Shown: piece after piece, positions 1 through 5,505 of the stretch
How positions within the stretch are numbered: the stretch's first letter is position 1
Layout: each line of letters opens with the position of its first letter
NCBI GenBank assembly: GCA_964545345.1
Contig: CAZJFE010000027.1
Location: 1 to 9,508 of the forward strand
From: JAUSKF01 sp964545345
GTDB lineage: Bacteria; Patescibacteriota; Minisyncoccia; UBA6257; WO2-44-18
Direction: 5' to 3'
DNA length: 9,508 nucleotides
The notes under the pieces: generated by a model
Told to the model about the DNA's origin: nothing
The model's database searches: none
The model's input: the letters and a program-made list of their open reading frames with translations, nothing else
Program-made: the position numbers and the translations under genes

Positions 1-70
1 CGCCATATATGACGCTCTAATATAACAATTATTACATTAAAGCAAAATAGGCCGTGAACTTTGTCCAATC

Positions 71-79
71 TGTTATAAT
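71..79 (+). promoter_or_regulatory. Extended -10 promoter for the Cys-rich membrane protein
   Basis: TGTTATAAT is a perfect extended -10 (TGnTATAAT). No good -35 is seen 16-18 bases upstream, which is tolerable for an extended -10. Transcription would start near 86 and give a leader of about 65 bases. That leader holds a small hairpin, ACATAA (102-107) with TTATGT (112-117). No Shine-Dalgarno precedes the start codon at 153. Confidence 0.5.
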
Positions 80-152
80 TTCTAAATAAGGTCGACCCCT
101 CACATAAAGGTTTATGTAAGGAACAAGGTTAAAAATATCTAATTTTAAAACT

Positions 153-392
153 ATGGACGGACAAAATATGGAAATGGAAGGCGGGCGCTGTAAATGCATC
201 CACCACAGCATGAAAGCGATCTGGATGATTGCTTTTGGCGCTCTCTTTCTCTTGGGCGCTTTTGACGTAGTTAGCTCAAGGATCGTTGAGGTCGGATGGC
301 CGATAATCGTTCTCGCGGCCGGAGTCTCTCGATTGACCAAAGGAATGTGCAAGTGCTGCCCCGGCGGAAAATGTGAAGGTAAGTGTTGCTAA
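153..392 (+). CDS. Small Cys-rich two-pass membrane protein (hypothetical)
   Basis: This 79-residue protein has two hydrophobic segments (about 22-40 and 47-60) joined by a short polar turn. The pattern resembles the LiaI/LiaF-type or DUF5668 transmembrane hairpin, but I would not claim membership. Both ends are rich in metal ligands: Cys13, Cys15, His17 and His18 at the N-terminus, and Cys66, 68, 69, 74, 78 and 79 in the last 14 residues. With two membrane passes both ends lie on the same side, so they could jointly bind metal or an Fe-S cluster; this is inference. The start is the first ATG after an extended -10 promoter. Met6 and Met8 are possible later starts, and no Shine-Dalgarno decides between them. 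A strong terminator follows 20 bases after the stop. The gene is convergent with the DUF4406-like gene. Function unknown. Confidence 0.7.
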   Translation: MDGQNMEMEGGRCKCIHHSMKAIWMIAFGALFLLGAFDVVSSRIVEVGWPIIVLAAGVSRLTKGMCKCCPGGKCEGKCC

Positions 393-411
393 CAACGACG
401 TAGCAACAAAA

Positions 412-438
412 AAATCCCTCGCTGATCGCGGGGGATTT
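412..438. terminator. Bidirectional intrinsic terminator
   Basis: An 11-bp stem (412-422 with 428-438, one G-T wobble) closes a 5-base loop. It lies between two convergent genes, 153-392 (+) and 454-942 (-). A T-rich run follows on the + strand and an A-run precedes it, which becomes a U-tract for minus-strand RNA. Confidence 0.85.
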
Positions 439-453
439 TAGTTTACTCAATTC

Positions 454-942
454 CTAACCATCCAACTTCTCCCAAAGTATCTCCCAGGGAATCTGCAACC
501 GGACCGCTTGCGCTAACTCCCAGCTGGCGCCGATTGAGTCATACCAGTTCGGCATGAAATAAAGCTTGCTAATCAACCCGGACTGGAAAAGAGGAAGATA
601 GAAGTCGTAGAGAATTCCCTTTTCTCCGCCCCGATCCGTCTGCGCCAACTTGATTCTTCCCATCGGACCTTCAAAGGGCATCTGATTAAAAATGTGGATG
701 CCGCGCTTCTGAAGCTGTTCAATGTAGGACTGGAAAATTTGCAAATTGTCCGGAACATTACCCAGTCCGCCGGTAGAAATCGGTCCGCAGACTTGAACGA
801 TCGGACGAGGCATTCGCAGAATTACCCGTTGAGCCACCTGCCGCAAACCCGCGAAAGTAGTAGCAACTTCCAACTCCTGAAAATCTTCTTCCGTCCAATA
901 CTGCTTAGTAACCGAATCAAGATCCTCTAGCTTCGCAATCAT
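454..942 (-). CDS. DUF4406 / nucleoside 2-deoxyribosyltransferase-like protein
   Basis: This 162-residue protein shows the hallmarks of the nucleoside 2-deoxyribosyltransferase-like fold. A first strand and loop read IVQVCGPIS (48-56). An Asn-containing helix follows, then an alternating region with NQMPFE. Near the end is W-Y-D-S-I-G-A-S-W-E (133-142), matching the family pattern W-x-x-S-x-G-A-x-x-E, whose Glu is the usual catalytic or ligand-binding position. Enzymes of the fold cleave N-glycosidic bonds of deoxynucleosides; DUF4406 members are mostly uncharacterised and often occur in phages and small genomes. The frame stays open to 1170, but the extra 76 codons lie antisense to the start of S-adenosylhomocysteinase. 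The ATG at 942 is chosen because GGAG sits 8 bases upstream. It is divergent from ahcY with overlapping promoters. Family call good, substrate unknown. Confidence 0.8.
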   Translation of the reverse strand: MIAKLEDLDSVTKQYWTEEDFQELEVATTFAGLRQVAQRVILRMPRPIVQVCGPISTGGLGNVPDNLQIFQSYIEQLQKRGIHIFNQMPFEGPMGRIKLAQTDRGGEKGILYDFYLPLFQSGLISKLYFMPNWYDSIGASWELAQAVRLQIPWEILWEKLDG

Positions 943-950
943 GATGTGAA

Positions 951-954
951 CTCC
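951..954 (-). promoter_or_regulatory. Shine-Dalgarno that sets the DUF4406-like start
   Basis: GGAG on the minus strand lies 8 bases before the ATG at 942-940. It supports this start over the longer reading frame, which would run into the divergent gene. Confidence 0.7.
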
Positions 955-970
955 AAAATGAACTGAAGTG

Positions 971-999
971 ATTTTATCACCAAGATTGCGCCGGAACAA
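971..999 (-). promoter_or_regulatory. Sigma70-type promoter of the DUF4406-like gene
   Basis: On the minus strand, -35 TTGTTC (994-999) and -10 TAAAAT (971-976) are separated by 17 bases. The predicted start near 964 leaves a leader of about 22 bases before the ATG at 942. It overlaps the oppositely directed ahcY promoter. Confidence 0.55.
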
Positions 1000-1014
1000 G
1001 GTTTCCGTTAAATT
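986..1014 (+). promoter_or_regulatory. Sigma70-type promoter of ahcY
   Basis: -35 TTGCGC (986-991) and -10 TAAATT (1009-1014) are 17 bases apart and 28 bases before the start codon. The -35 box lies within the spacer of the divergent promoter at 971-999, so polymerase could probably occupy only one at a time. Confidence 0.45.
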
Positions 1015-1042
1015 AAAGTCAGCTTTTTGAGGATATTTTAGA

Positions 1043-2344
1043 ATGTCCAAAGATAGAACTCCGCAGGTCGTGGTAAACGATGTTTGCTGGAAATTCGGAA
1101 ATAGCGTGGCCGGTAAAGCAAAAATTGAATGGACGATGGCAAGAATGCCGGTTTTGGACATGATTCGCATTCGCTACAACCTACAGCGTCGGCCTTTCAC
1201 CGATTTGACCATCGGCGCTTGTCTACACGTAACCGCCGAAACCGCCGCGTTAATGATTACTTTGAAAGAGGGTGGCGCTAAGGTTTTCCTGTGCGCTTCC
1301 AATCCCCTTTCTACTAACGACGATGTGGCGACGGCGCTGGTAAAGCATTATGGGATTTCCGTGTTCGCTAAACATGGCGAGTCCCAAGAAGTTTATTACC
1401 GGCACCTTCGCCAAGTCCTGGATCAGCATCCAAAAATCACGATGGACGATGGCGCCGATTTAATCTCCCTGCTCCACAAAGAACGGCCCGACCAGATCGC
1501 GGAAATCATCGGCTCCAGCGAAGAAACAACTACCGGAGTTCTCCGACTAAAAAATATGGAAAAAGACGGGGCGTTGAAGCTCCCAGTTGTTGCAGTTAAC
1601 GAAAGTAAGACCAAGCACTTGTTTGATAATCGCTACGGTACCGGACAATCGGTAATTGACGGCATCCTACGAGCGACCAACGTTTTACTAGCCGGAAAAA
1701 CTTTTGTTGTCTGTGGCTATGGCTGGTGCGGCAAGGGTGTCGCGATGCGGGCCAAAGGCATGGGGGCGAAAATTGTCGTCTGCGAAATTGATCCGATTAA
1801 GGCCTTGGAAGCAGTGATGGATGGCTTTGAAGTAATGCCTATTGATGACGCGGCCGCTAAAGGCGACGTTTTCGTCACGGTAACCGGCAATAAAAATGTA
1901 ATTAGCTCTGTGGCAATTGAGTCGTTAAAGTCTGGAGCGATTCTAGCCAATGCTGGACACTTTGACGTAGAAATCAACATTGATTATCTGAAACAACACT
2001 CTCTAGAAGTTAAGGAGATTAACCCTAATCTAACTTCCTATCTAATGAAAAGAAGCGACGGCAGAGACTATCTCGTGCATGTGCTTTCCGAAGGCCGGTT
2101 GGTCAATCTAGCCGCGGCCGACGGCCATCCGGCGGAAGTAATGGATATGAGCTTTGCCAATCAGGCGCTGGCGGCGGAATGGTTGTTGGAAAATGAAATG
2201 ACGCTCCTCCAGAACGTTCACTCCTTGCCCGAGGAAGTGGATAAGGAGGTAGCGAAGCTAAAACTGCTGGCAATGGACGTAAAAATTGACCGGCTAACCA
2301 CCGAGCAAGAAGCTTATTTGATGGGATGGAAAGAAGGAACTTAA
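1043..2344 (+). CDS. ahcY: S-adenosylhomocysteinase (adenosylhomocysteine hydrolase)
   Basis: This cytosolic enzyme reversibly splits S-adenosylhomocysteine into adenosine and homocysteine, removing the inhibitory product of SAM-dependent methylation. The 433 residues cover the whole family. The substrate domain has LHVTAETAAL (61-70, with His62), MDDGADL (134-140), SSEETTTG (158-165) and NESKTKHLFDNRYGTGQS (186-203, with the catalytic Lys/Asp/Asn set). The NAD-binding Rossmann domain carries GYGWCGKG (225-232). The C-terminal closing segment has EGRLVNLAAADGHP (350-363) and FANQ (371-374). The protein ends in MGWKEGT, as in archaeal and Thermotoga-type enzymes, and lacks the Lys-Tyr tail of longer eukaryotic and proteobacterial forms. 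The ATG follows GAGG by 10 bases. A perfect bidirectional terminator lies directly downstream. Confidence 0.96.
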   Translation: MSKDRTPQVVVNDVCWKFGNSVAGKAKIEWTMARMPVLDMIRIRYNLQRRPFTDLTIGACLHVTAETAALMITLKEGGAKVFLCASNPLSTNDDVATALVKHYGISVFAKHGESQEVYYRHLRQVLDQHPKITMDDGADLISLLHKERPDQIAEIIGSSEETTTGVLRLKNMEKDGALKLPVVAVNESKTKHLFDNRYGTGQSVIDGILRATNVLLAGKTFVVCGYGWCGKGVAMRAKGMGAKIVVCEIDPIKALEAVMDGFEVMPIDDAAAKGDVFVTVTGNKNVISSVAIESLKSGAILANAGHFDVEINIDYLKQHSLEVKEINPNLTSYLMKRSDGRDYLVHVLSEGRLVNLAAADGHPAEVMDMSFANQALAAEWLLENEMTLLQNVHSLPEEVDKEVAKLKLLAMDVKIDRLTTEQEAYLMGWKEGT

Positions 2345-2346
2345 GC

Positions 2347-2375
2347 AAAAGCCCCTCGCTAAACGAGGGGCTTTT
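2347..2375. terminator. Bidirectional terminator between ahcY and the YggU gene
   Basis: A perfect 12-bp stem AAAAGCCCCTCG (2347-2358) / CGAGGGGCTTTT (2364-2375) has a 5-base loop and T-runs on both strands. It begins 3 bases after the ahcY stop and lies 14 bases beyond the end of the convergent YggU gene. Confidence 0.9.
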
Positions 2376-2388
2376 TAATTACCAATGA

Positions 2389-2610
2389 CTAATTAATAAT
2401 TTCTAAAATCTTATTTCTAGAAGTTTGCCCGATGACAATTCGCACTCTAGATGGACTTACTTGAAAATATCGAGCTAACGCTTTAATAATCGCTAAATTA
2501 GCGCGGCCTTCCACCGGCTGTTCTTTAACTGAGACATTAAATTCGGTGTCGGAAATCTTTTCAACTTTTTCTTCCCTAGCTCCTGTTTTGGCATGTACGG
2601 AGAGCTTCAT
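2389..2610 (-). CDS. YggU / DUF167 family protein
   Basis: This 73-residue protein matches the small DUF167 (YggU) family. It has the N-terminal strand MKLSVHAKTGARE, then V-K-E-Q-P-V-E-G-R-A-N (28-38), a helix with the I-I-K-A-L-A pattern, and V-R-I-V-I-G-Q-T-S-R-N-K (56-67). The P-x-x-G-x-A-N and G-x-x-S-R-x-K motifs are diagnostic. The biochemical role of the family is unknown. The frame extends 20 codons further upstream, into the nuclease gene, but alignment to the family begins at the Met chosen here. This start lies 17 bases after the nuclease stop, with no clear Shine-Dalgarno, so it is probably translated from the same message. It stops with TAG just before the terminator shared with ahcY. 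Confidence 0.85.
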   Translation of the reverse strand: MKLSVHAKTGAREEKVEKISDTEFNVSVKEQPVEGRANLAIIKALARYFQVSPSRVRIVIGQTSRNKILEIIN

Positions 2611-2627
2611 AGAAACTTTATAAACGG

Positions 2628-3386
2628 CTAAGCCATGTCTAACGGCGTGGCCGCCTGCCGATATTTGCAAAAATCACAGTCATCGCCGCTCGCCGGCGCC
2701 TTATCACTCATTAAACATTTCTTGATCTGGGTAAGAGCTCCCTCAATCCAGGAATCGTCGCCGGTGTAGGGCAAAAGTTTAATATCAAACTCCAACTTCG
2801 CGTCAAAAGCCGCGCGATCAGTCTGACCGTTGCAATAAACAAAATATCCGGTTGGAGAAACCACAAAATTATTTTTGCGGAAAAGCCATTGATAAACCTC
2901 CATCTGGCGTTTATAACCAATCTGCCAGGGAGCGTCCAAAGTTATTTCAGACTCTTTAGAAGTTGCCTTGTAATCCACAATAATTAGTTCCCCTTTCGGA
3001 TTAACCCAAACATCATCCACGCCGCCGGTTACAAATAAATTAGTCGGCTCGTGCAGATAGACCGCTCCGCCGCGCAAAGCATCCCGCCATTCATCCATCT
3101 TAGGATGGTGAAACGGCACCGCCTGTAATTTATAGGCCTTCATCAAAGGATGAGGGGTACCATTAGCTCGGTGACTATCAAATTCCTTCTTCAAAAGCTT
3201 ATCTACCGCGGAATTTAGAGTGAAGGGAAACCCTGGGGGTTGGGCCACGCCCAAACGGCGATCATAATAAAAACACTTCGGGCAATTTAGAAACAAATCA
3301 ATTTTAGATCTGCTAATTCTGAATGGAGCGGAAGATTTTGGCTCAAACAAACCTTTTGCTCTCTTGGGTGTATAGTATTCGGACAT
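2628..3386 (-). CDS. PD-(D/E)XK nuclease family protein (Cas4/RecB-like)
   Basis: This 252-residue protein has the RecB/Cas4-type nuclease core. An N-terminal SRSKIDLFLNCPKCFYY segment (25-41) matches the usual S-x-S-x-I-x-x-F-x-x-C-P arrangement. Then come G-V-D-D (122-125), V-D-Y-K (137-140) giving the D...D-x-K metal site, and the Q-M-E-V-Y-Q helix (161-166). Cys35 and Cys38, with Cys224, Cys237 and Cys240 near the C-terminus, could hold an Fe-S cluster or zinc as in AddB and Cas4. It is first of a two-gene unit with the YggU gene. No CRISPR array, cas gene or RecB helicase is adjacent, so it is a stand-alone nuclease, probably for DNA repair or processing (inference). The ATG at 3386 is preceded by A/T-rich sequence with no Shine-Dalgarno, so the leader may be very short. 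Confidence 0.85.
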   Translation of the reverse strand: MSEYYTPKRAKGLFEPKSSAPFRISRSKIDLFLNCPKCFYYDRRLGVAQPPGFPFTLNSAVDKLLKKEFDSHRANGTPHPLMKAYKLQAVPFHHPKMDEWRDALRGGAVYLHEPTNLFVTGGVDDVWVNPKGELIIVDYKATSKESEITLDAPWQIGYKRQMEVYQWLFRKNNFVVSPTGYFVYCNGQTDRAAFDAKLEFDIKLLPYTGDDSWIEGALTQIKKCLMSDKAPASGDDCDFCKYRQAATPLDMA

Positions 3387-3397
3387 ATTCTAATTAG

Positions 3398-3421
3398 TTT
3401 AAATGTTTAAATATTTAAATG
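3398..3421. repeat. A/T-rich repeated TTTAAAT motif upstream of the nuclease gene
   Basis: The 24 bases contain three spaced copies of a self-complementary TTTAAAT-like heptamer. They lie between the 3423-3450 hairpin and the nuclease start, where its promoter must be. A weak -35/-10 pair (CTTACA, 17 bases, TTAAAC on the minus strand) would start transcription only a few bases before the ATG. They may also be a protein-binding site or simple low-complexity sequence. Confidence 0.4.
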
Positions 3422-3422
3422 T

Positions 3423-3450
3423 AAGCCCCCGCGTTGCAACGCGGGGGCTT
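3423..3450 (-). terminator. Perfect GC-rich hairpin after the Lys-rich micro-ORF
   Basis: A perfect 11-bp stem AAGCCCCCGCG / CGCGGGGGCTT closes the 6-base loop TTGCAA. On the minus strand it is followed by an A/T-rich, moderately T-rich stretch and sits 4 bases after the stop codon of the 14-codon frame at 3455-3499. It probably ends that unit before the nuclease gene. Confidence 0.7.
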
Positions 3451-3454
3451 GAAG

Positions 3455-3499
3455 TTAACGATGAGATTTCTTCTTTGAAACTTTCTTCTTTGCCATCAT
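3455..3499 (-). CDS. Lys-rich micropeptide MMAKKKVSKKKSHR (candidate)
   Basis: ATG-ATG opens a 14-codon frame ending in TAA. The second ATG gives the 13-residue MAKKKVSKKKSHR, with 9 basic residues including the His. No Shine-Dalgarno is present; the leader is AATAAAAAAATAAA, the A/T-rich type often seen before starts in Shine-Dalgarno-poor bacteria. A perfect hairpin starts 4 bases after the stop. On the upstream side the previous unit ends in its own terminator (3605-3629), so about 105 bases lie free for a promoter and leader. Very short Lys-rich proteins are common in reduced genomes and may bind nucleic acid or ribosomes. The composition and the terminator argue for a real gene, but a frame this short could be chance. 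Confidence 0.45.
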   Translation of the reverse strand: MMAKKKVSKKKSHR

Positions 3500-3510
3500 T
3501 TTATTTTTTT

Positions 3511-3552
3511 ATTGCGACTACGCGGTAGATTCCCCGCGCGCGTTGGAAAATT
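3511..3552 (-). other. Hairpins in the leader of the Lys-rich micro-ORF
   Basis: On the minus strand a GTAGA+TTTTCC arm pairs with GGGGAA+TCTAC (11 bp with one bulged A) around a GC-rich loop. An alternative small hairpin CTAC-CGC-GTAG uses the same 3' arm. No U-run follows, so this is not a terminator. It may be leader structure; I see no convincing promoter between 3510 and 3604. Confidence 0.35.
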
Positions 3553-3604
3553 CTACTGCAAAAGATATAACGTGGGGGCGGAGAAATGTTACGGGATAAA
3601 GAAA

Positions 3605-3629
3605 CCGGATATACATTTCGTATATCCGG
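3605..3629 (-). terminator. Intrinsic terminator of the GRDP-like two-gene unit
   Basis: A perfect 10-bp stem CCGGATATAC / GTATATCCGG has a 5-base loop. On the minus strand it is followed by TTTCTTTAT. It lies 8 bases after the end of the 54-residue gene. Confidence 0.75.
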
Positions 3630-3636
3630 CTGAAAT

Positions 3637-3801
3637 TTACCTTCCGAAAAACCTATCGTTTCTGGCATCCACGCGAGCGTGAATTTCCAATCGCCATCGA
3701 CGATCTTTCTCGGCGGCCGCCTTCGGATCATAACCAACTCCGATAGCCGCGCCCACAAGCATGAACGAGATGGTCGCAAGAACTACACAGAGAACAAGCA
3801 T
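3637..3801 (-). CDS. 54-residue single-pass membrane peptide (hypothetical)
   Basis: Residues 2-23 form one hydrophobic segment, followed by a charged, Arg-rich tail of about 30 residues (DPKAAAEKDRRWRLEIHARV). Only a short Met-Leu precedes the membrane segment, so a signal-anchor is likely, with the tail's side uncertain. The frame is open further upstream, but the ATG at 3801 is chosen because a strong GGAGG lies 8 bases before it. The upstream GRDP-like gene stops with TAG one base before this ATG, so translation is almost certainly coupled. A terminator follows at 3605-3629. The pair therefore forms one unit, and both members are membrane proteins. No family recognised. Confidence 0.7.
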   Translation of the reverse strand: MLVLCVVLATISFMLVGAAIGVGYDPKAAAEKDRRWRLEIHARVDARNDRFFGR

Positions 3802-3802
3802 C

Positions 3803-4504
3803 CTACTTTCCTCCTTTTTCCTCGGGAATCTCTTCAACTTCTTGAATCGCCTCTTCGCTCGGAAAGAACTCCCCGGCCGAATTATCATTTCCGACAACCG
3901 GAGAATCCCCGGCCCAGGTAGCGTATCCAAACTCGCGCCGGTAAAGATTCCGGGCGTTGTTGATCTTATCCAGCCATTCGGAAGACTCGCTGGTCAGATT
4001 AGGATTTCGGTGCAGGAAGAACCCGAAAACCCGAGCGCAGAATTCCGCGTAATCCCGAGTATCCAAAATGTGCTCCTGCCAGAAAAGATCCAAGTCCAGG
4101 TCCCAGGGAACGATAGAAATACCGCGATGCTTGCCAGACAACAGCAGGAATCTGCGATATTCCCGTTCCGCCGCGTCCACCCGGTCAACATCCCAATCGT
4201 AGGTATTCATCAGCCGACCGCGTACGCCCCGGAAATCGCCCTCATTGACCTTAGTGGCCTGAGCGGCGGATTCAGGATCAAAGATAACCACGTCATCGTA
4301 GGGACGCGAAGCCGACTGAGGTCTGGGTTCATAACTAGGAAAATTCCAGTTAATTATCCAAAGCGCGATCCTCTTGACCGCCCCTCCGATTTTCCCCACC
4401 GCCGGCCAGCACTGCCACAACAGCCAGAGCGCGATGTAGGAAAACACGAGACCGAAAACAATTCCCGCGATCATGAAAATTCCGGACTGTCCGTCTCTGA
4501 GCAT
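3803..4504 (-). CDS. Membrane-anchored GRDP-like (DUF1399-type) domain protein
   Basis: This 233-residue protein has an N-terminal membrane segment (about 9-33) and a basic linker. A domain at about 107-192 resembles the glycine-rich-domain-containing-protein-like (GRDP/DUF1399) family. Visible signatures are E-Y-R-R-F-L (115-120), the acidic strand leading to F-W-Q-E-H-I-L-D-T-R-D-Y (141-152), C-A-R-V-F-G (156-161) and F-L-H-R-N-P (163-168). In the family the tryptophan is usually followed by His (W-H-x-H); here it is W-Q-E-H, so only the second His remains. An acidic C-terminal tail follows. The family's function is poorly known. Expression looks well built: a consensus promoter, AAGGAG 7 bases before the ATG, and one-base coupling to the 54-residue membrane gene. 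Confidence 0.65.
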   Translation of the reverse strand: MLRDGQSGIFMIAGIVFGLVFSYIALWLLWQCWPAVGKIGGAVKRIALWIINWNFPSYEPRPQSASRPYDDVVIFDPESAAQATKVNEGDFRGVRGRLMNTYDWDVDRVDAAEREYRRFLLLSGKHRGISIVPWDLDLDLFWQEHILDTRDYAEFCARVFGFFLHRNPNLTSESSEWLDKINNARNLYRREFGYATWAGDSPVVGNDNSAGEFFPSEEAIQEVEEIPEEKGGK

Positions 4505-4536
4505 GGTCCAACTCCTTGTAAATGTAACCGCCTGGG

Positions 4537-4565
4537 ATTATATAATACTTTTTCATCCCCGTCAA
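4537..4565 (-). promoter_or_regulatory. Near-perfect sigma70 promoter of the GRDP-like gene
   Basis: On the minus strand, -35 TTGACG (4560-4565) and -10 TATAAT (4537-4542) are 17 bases apart. The leader is about 25 bases and carries AAGGAG. The -35 lies inside GAGCCATTGA (4562-4571), a 10-mer repeated at the same position in the promoter at 5506-5534. Confidence 0.85.
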
Positions 4566-4575
4566 TGGCTCTCTC

Positions 4576-4730
4576 GGGCTTCGCCAAACTCCTATAGCAA
4601 CCGGGTGTCGTTTAGCTCCAACGGCTAAACGCACCACTAGGCGCTCGGCAGATTTTCGTTCGTATAGATTAAACGAACGAACCAAGCAAATCTGCCTCCG
4701 CGACTTTGCTTACGGAGTTTGCCGAAGCCC
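4576..4730. repeat. Three-stem cloverleaf-like inverted-repeat element
   Basis: This lies in the 334-base gene-free stretch 4505-4838. P1: GGGCTTCGCCAAACTCC (4576-4592) pairs with GGAGTTTGCCGAAGCCC (4714-4730), 16 of 17 pairs. P2: GTG-t-CGTTTAGC (4605-4616) pairs with GCTAAACG-CAC (4624-4634), 11 pairs and one bulge. P3: GGCAGATTT+TCGTTCGT (4647-4663) pairs with ACGAACGA (4673-4680) and AAATCTGCC (4688-4696), 17 pairs with a 7-base bulge. No U-tract follows on either strand, no clear target-site duplication flanks it, and no tRNA signature is present. It could be a MITE-like palindrome, a recombination or protein site, or an RNA. The rest of the stretch holds the promoter (4537-4565), the terminator (4809-4833) and, at 4731-4808, nothing I can name. 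Confidence 0.75.
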
Positions 4731-4808
4731 TCATTCGCTGTTGGGAAGTCTAACCGAAAAAAGCTGGCTCGCTTTGGGAGGAATTAAAAAAAGAATGGCC
4801 ACAAAAAA

Positions 4809-4833
4809 CACCCCCTTGCTCGGCAAAGGGGTG
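4809..4833 (-). terminator. Terminator of the 211-residue ORFan
   Basis: An 11-bp stem (4809-4819 with 4823-4833, one C-A mismatch) has a 3-base loop TCG. On the minus strand it is followed by TTTTTTGT. It begins 5 bases after the stop of the gene at 4839-5474. Confidence 0.8.
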
Positions 4834-4838
4834 GGTAG

Positions 4839-5474
4839 TTACTTTCTCCAGACCTCGATCCGGTTGGAACACTTCTTGAAGAGGTCGAGCCAGGCATGAG
4901 TGCATTGAACCTCATACTCACGCTCTGCTTGATCCCTGCATTCATTCAAAGTTTTTTTGGCGCCGATTACTGCTCTCTCATACTTATCCCGGAGCGCCGC
5001 ACCATGGAGTCCATTATCAATAAAACGCTTGTAATCGGCCATAGCTTTGACTACCACAGGGGATTTGTTGAAGATCTTCACGGCGCGTTCTATGCTTGCG
5101 TCGCGCTTTCTAGCTGAATCCCTACGGCTTGCATCAAAACTTTCCTGGGCCTCATTGATCAGCAGGAGGAACAGCATTACATCATCATTACTCTTCGAGT
5201 TTTTTGCCACGTAAGCCATCAATTTTCTCGGCGTTCCCACCTTGTCGTTGAAGAAACTCATCGCTGCCCGATCATGGGACTGCTTGGCTTCAAAAGGGGC
5301 GCGATCCATATTGAAATCTTGGTAGAGACGTCTTTGATCGAGCGGGAATTCGTAGGCGAGACAGCGATCTTGATCCACCTTATGAATTGCCGCGATTTGG
5401 GTGTGAGAATGAACACCGTCTTTTCCGAGCGCTCGCGCGTCTTTCGTTACCAGGCAGGAAATCATCTGACACAT
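4839..5474 (-). CDS. Unrecognised 211-residue protein with a DGVHSHT motif
   Basis: I recognise no family with a function. The N-terminal third (about 1-90) looks like a compact domain: MCQMISCLVTKDARAL, then KDGVHSHTQIA (18-28), a Y-E-F-x-L strand, an L-Y-Q-D-F-N segment, A-P-F-E-A-K, and V-G-T-P-R-K-L. From about residue 95 the sequence is strongly helical and charged (FDASRRDSARKRDASIERAV, later YERAVIGAKKTLNECRDQAE), suggesting coiled or antiparallel helices. There is no signal peptide or membrane segment, so it is probably cytosolic. The start is clear: AAGGAG lies 6 bases before the ATG and a good promoter lies upstream. A terminator follows directly, so this is a single-gene unit. It is divergent from the small gene at 5601. 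Cys2 might suggest an Ntn hydrolase, but nothing else supports that. Confidence 0.7.
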   Translation of the reverse strand: MCQMISCLVTKDARALGKDGVHSHTQIAAIHKVDQDRCLAYEFPLDQRRLYQDFNMDRAPFEAKQSHDRAAMSFFNDKVGTPRKLMAYVAKNSKSNDDVMLFLLLINEAQESFDASRRDSARKRDASIERAVKIFNKSPVVVKAMADYKRFIDNGLHGAALRDKYERAVIGAKKTLNECRDQAEREYEVQCTHAWLDLFKKCSNRIEVWRK

Positions 5475-5505
5475 ACTTTTCTCCTTGTTGAGGGACTTGG
5501 CAAAG

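Noticed and set aside
4..45. Leftward promoter (TTGCTT, TATATT) and an ATG at position 6 on the minus strand
   Set aside because: Spacing is only 15 bases and just two codons are visible before the window edge, so no gene can be supported.
943..1170. Longer reading frame of the DUF4406-like gene
   Set aside because: The 76 extra codons lie antisense to the start of ahcY and both promoters. GGAG at 951-954 sets the start at 942.
2628..3386. Cas4 of a CRISPR-Cas system
   Set aside because: The fold is Cas4/RecB-like, but there is no CRISPR array, repeat-spacer structure or cas gene in the window.
3761..4597. Long open frame on the + strand opposite the GRDP-like gene
   Set aside because: It is Pro/Arg-rich without domain features. 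The minus strand has the promoter, Shine-Dalgarno, coupled second gene and terminator.
4576..4808. Integron attC site, suggested by palindromes, small genes and GTCTAAC near 4748
   Set aside because: No matching GTTRRRY partner at the required distance, the stem ends do not fit the core-site consensus, and no integrase is in view.
4795..4899. 34-codon + frame beginning after GGGAGG
   Set aside because: It reads straight through the terminator and into the antisense of the 211-residue gene, and the spacing to the GGGAGG is too long.
5466..5474. Ntn-hydrolase or class II amidotransferase call from Met-Cys at the start of the 211-residue protein
   Set aside because: Only Cys2 fits; the following motifs of those families are absent.
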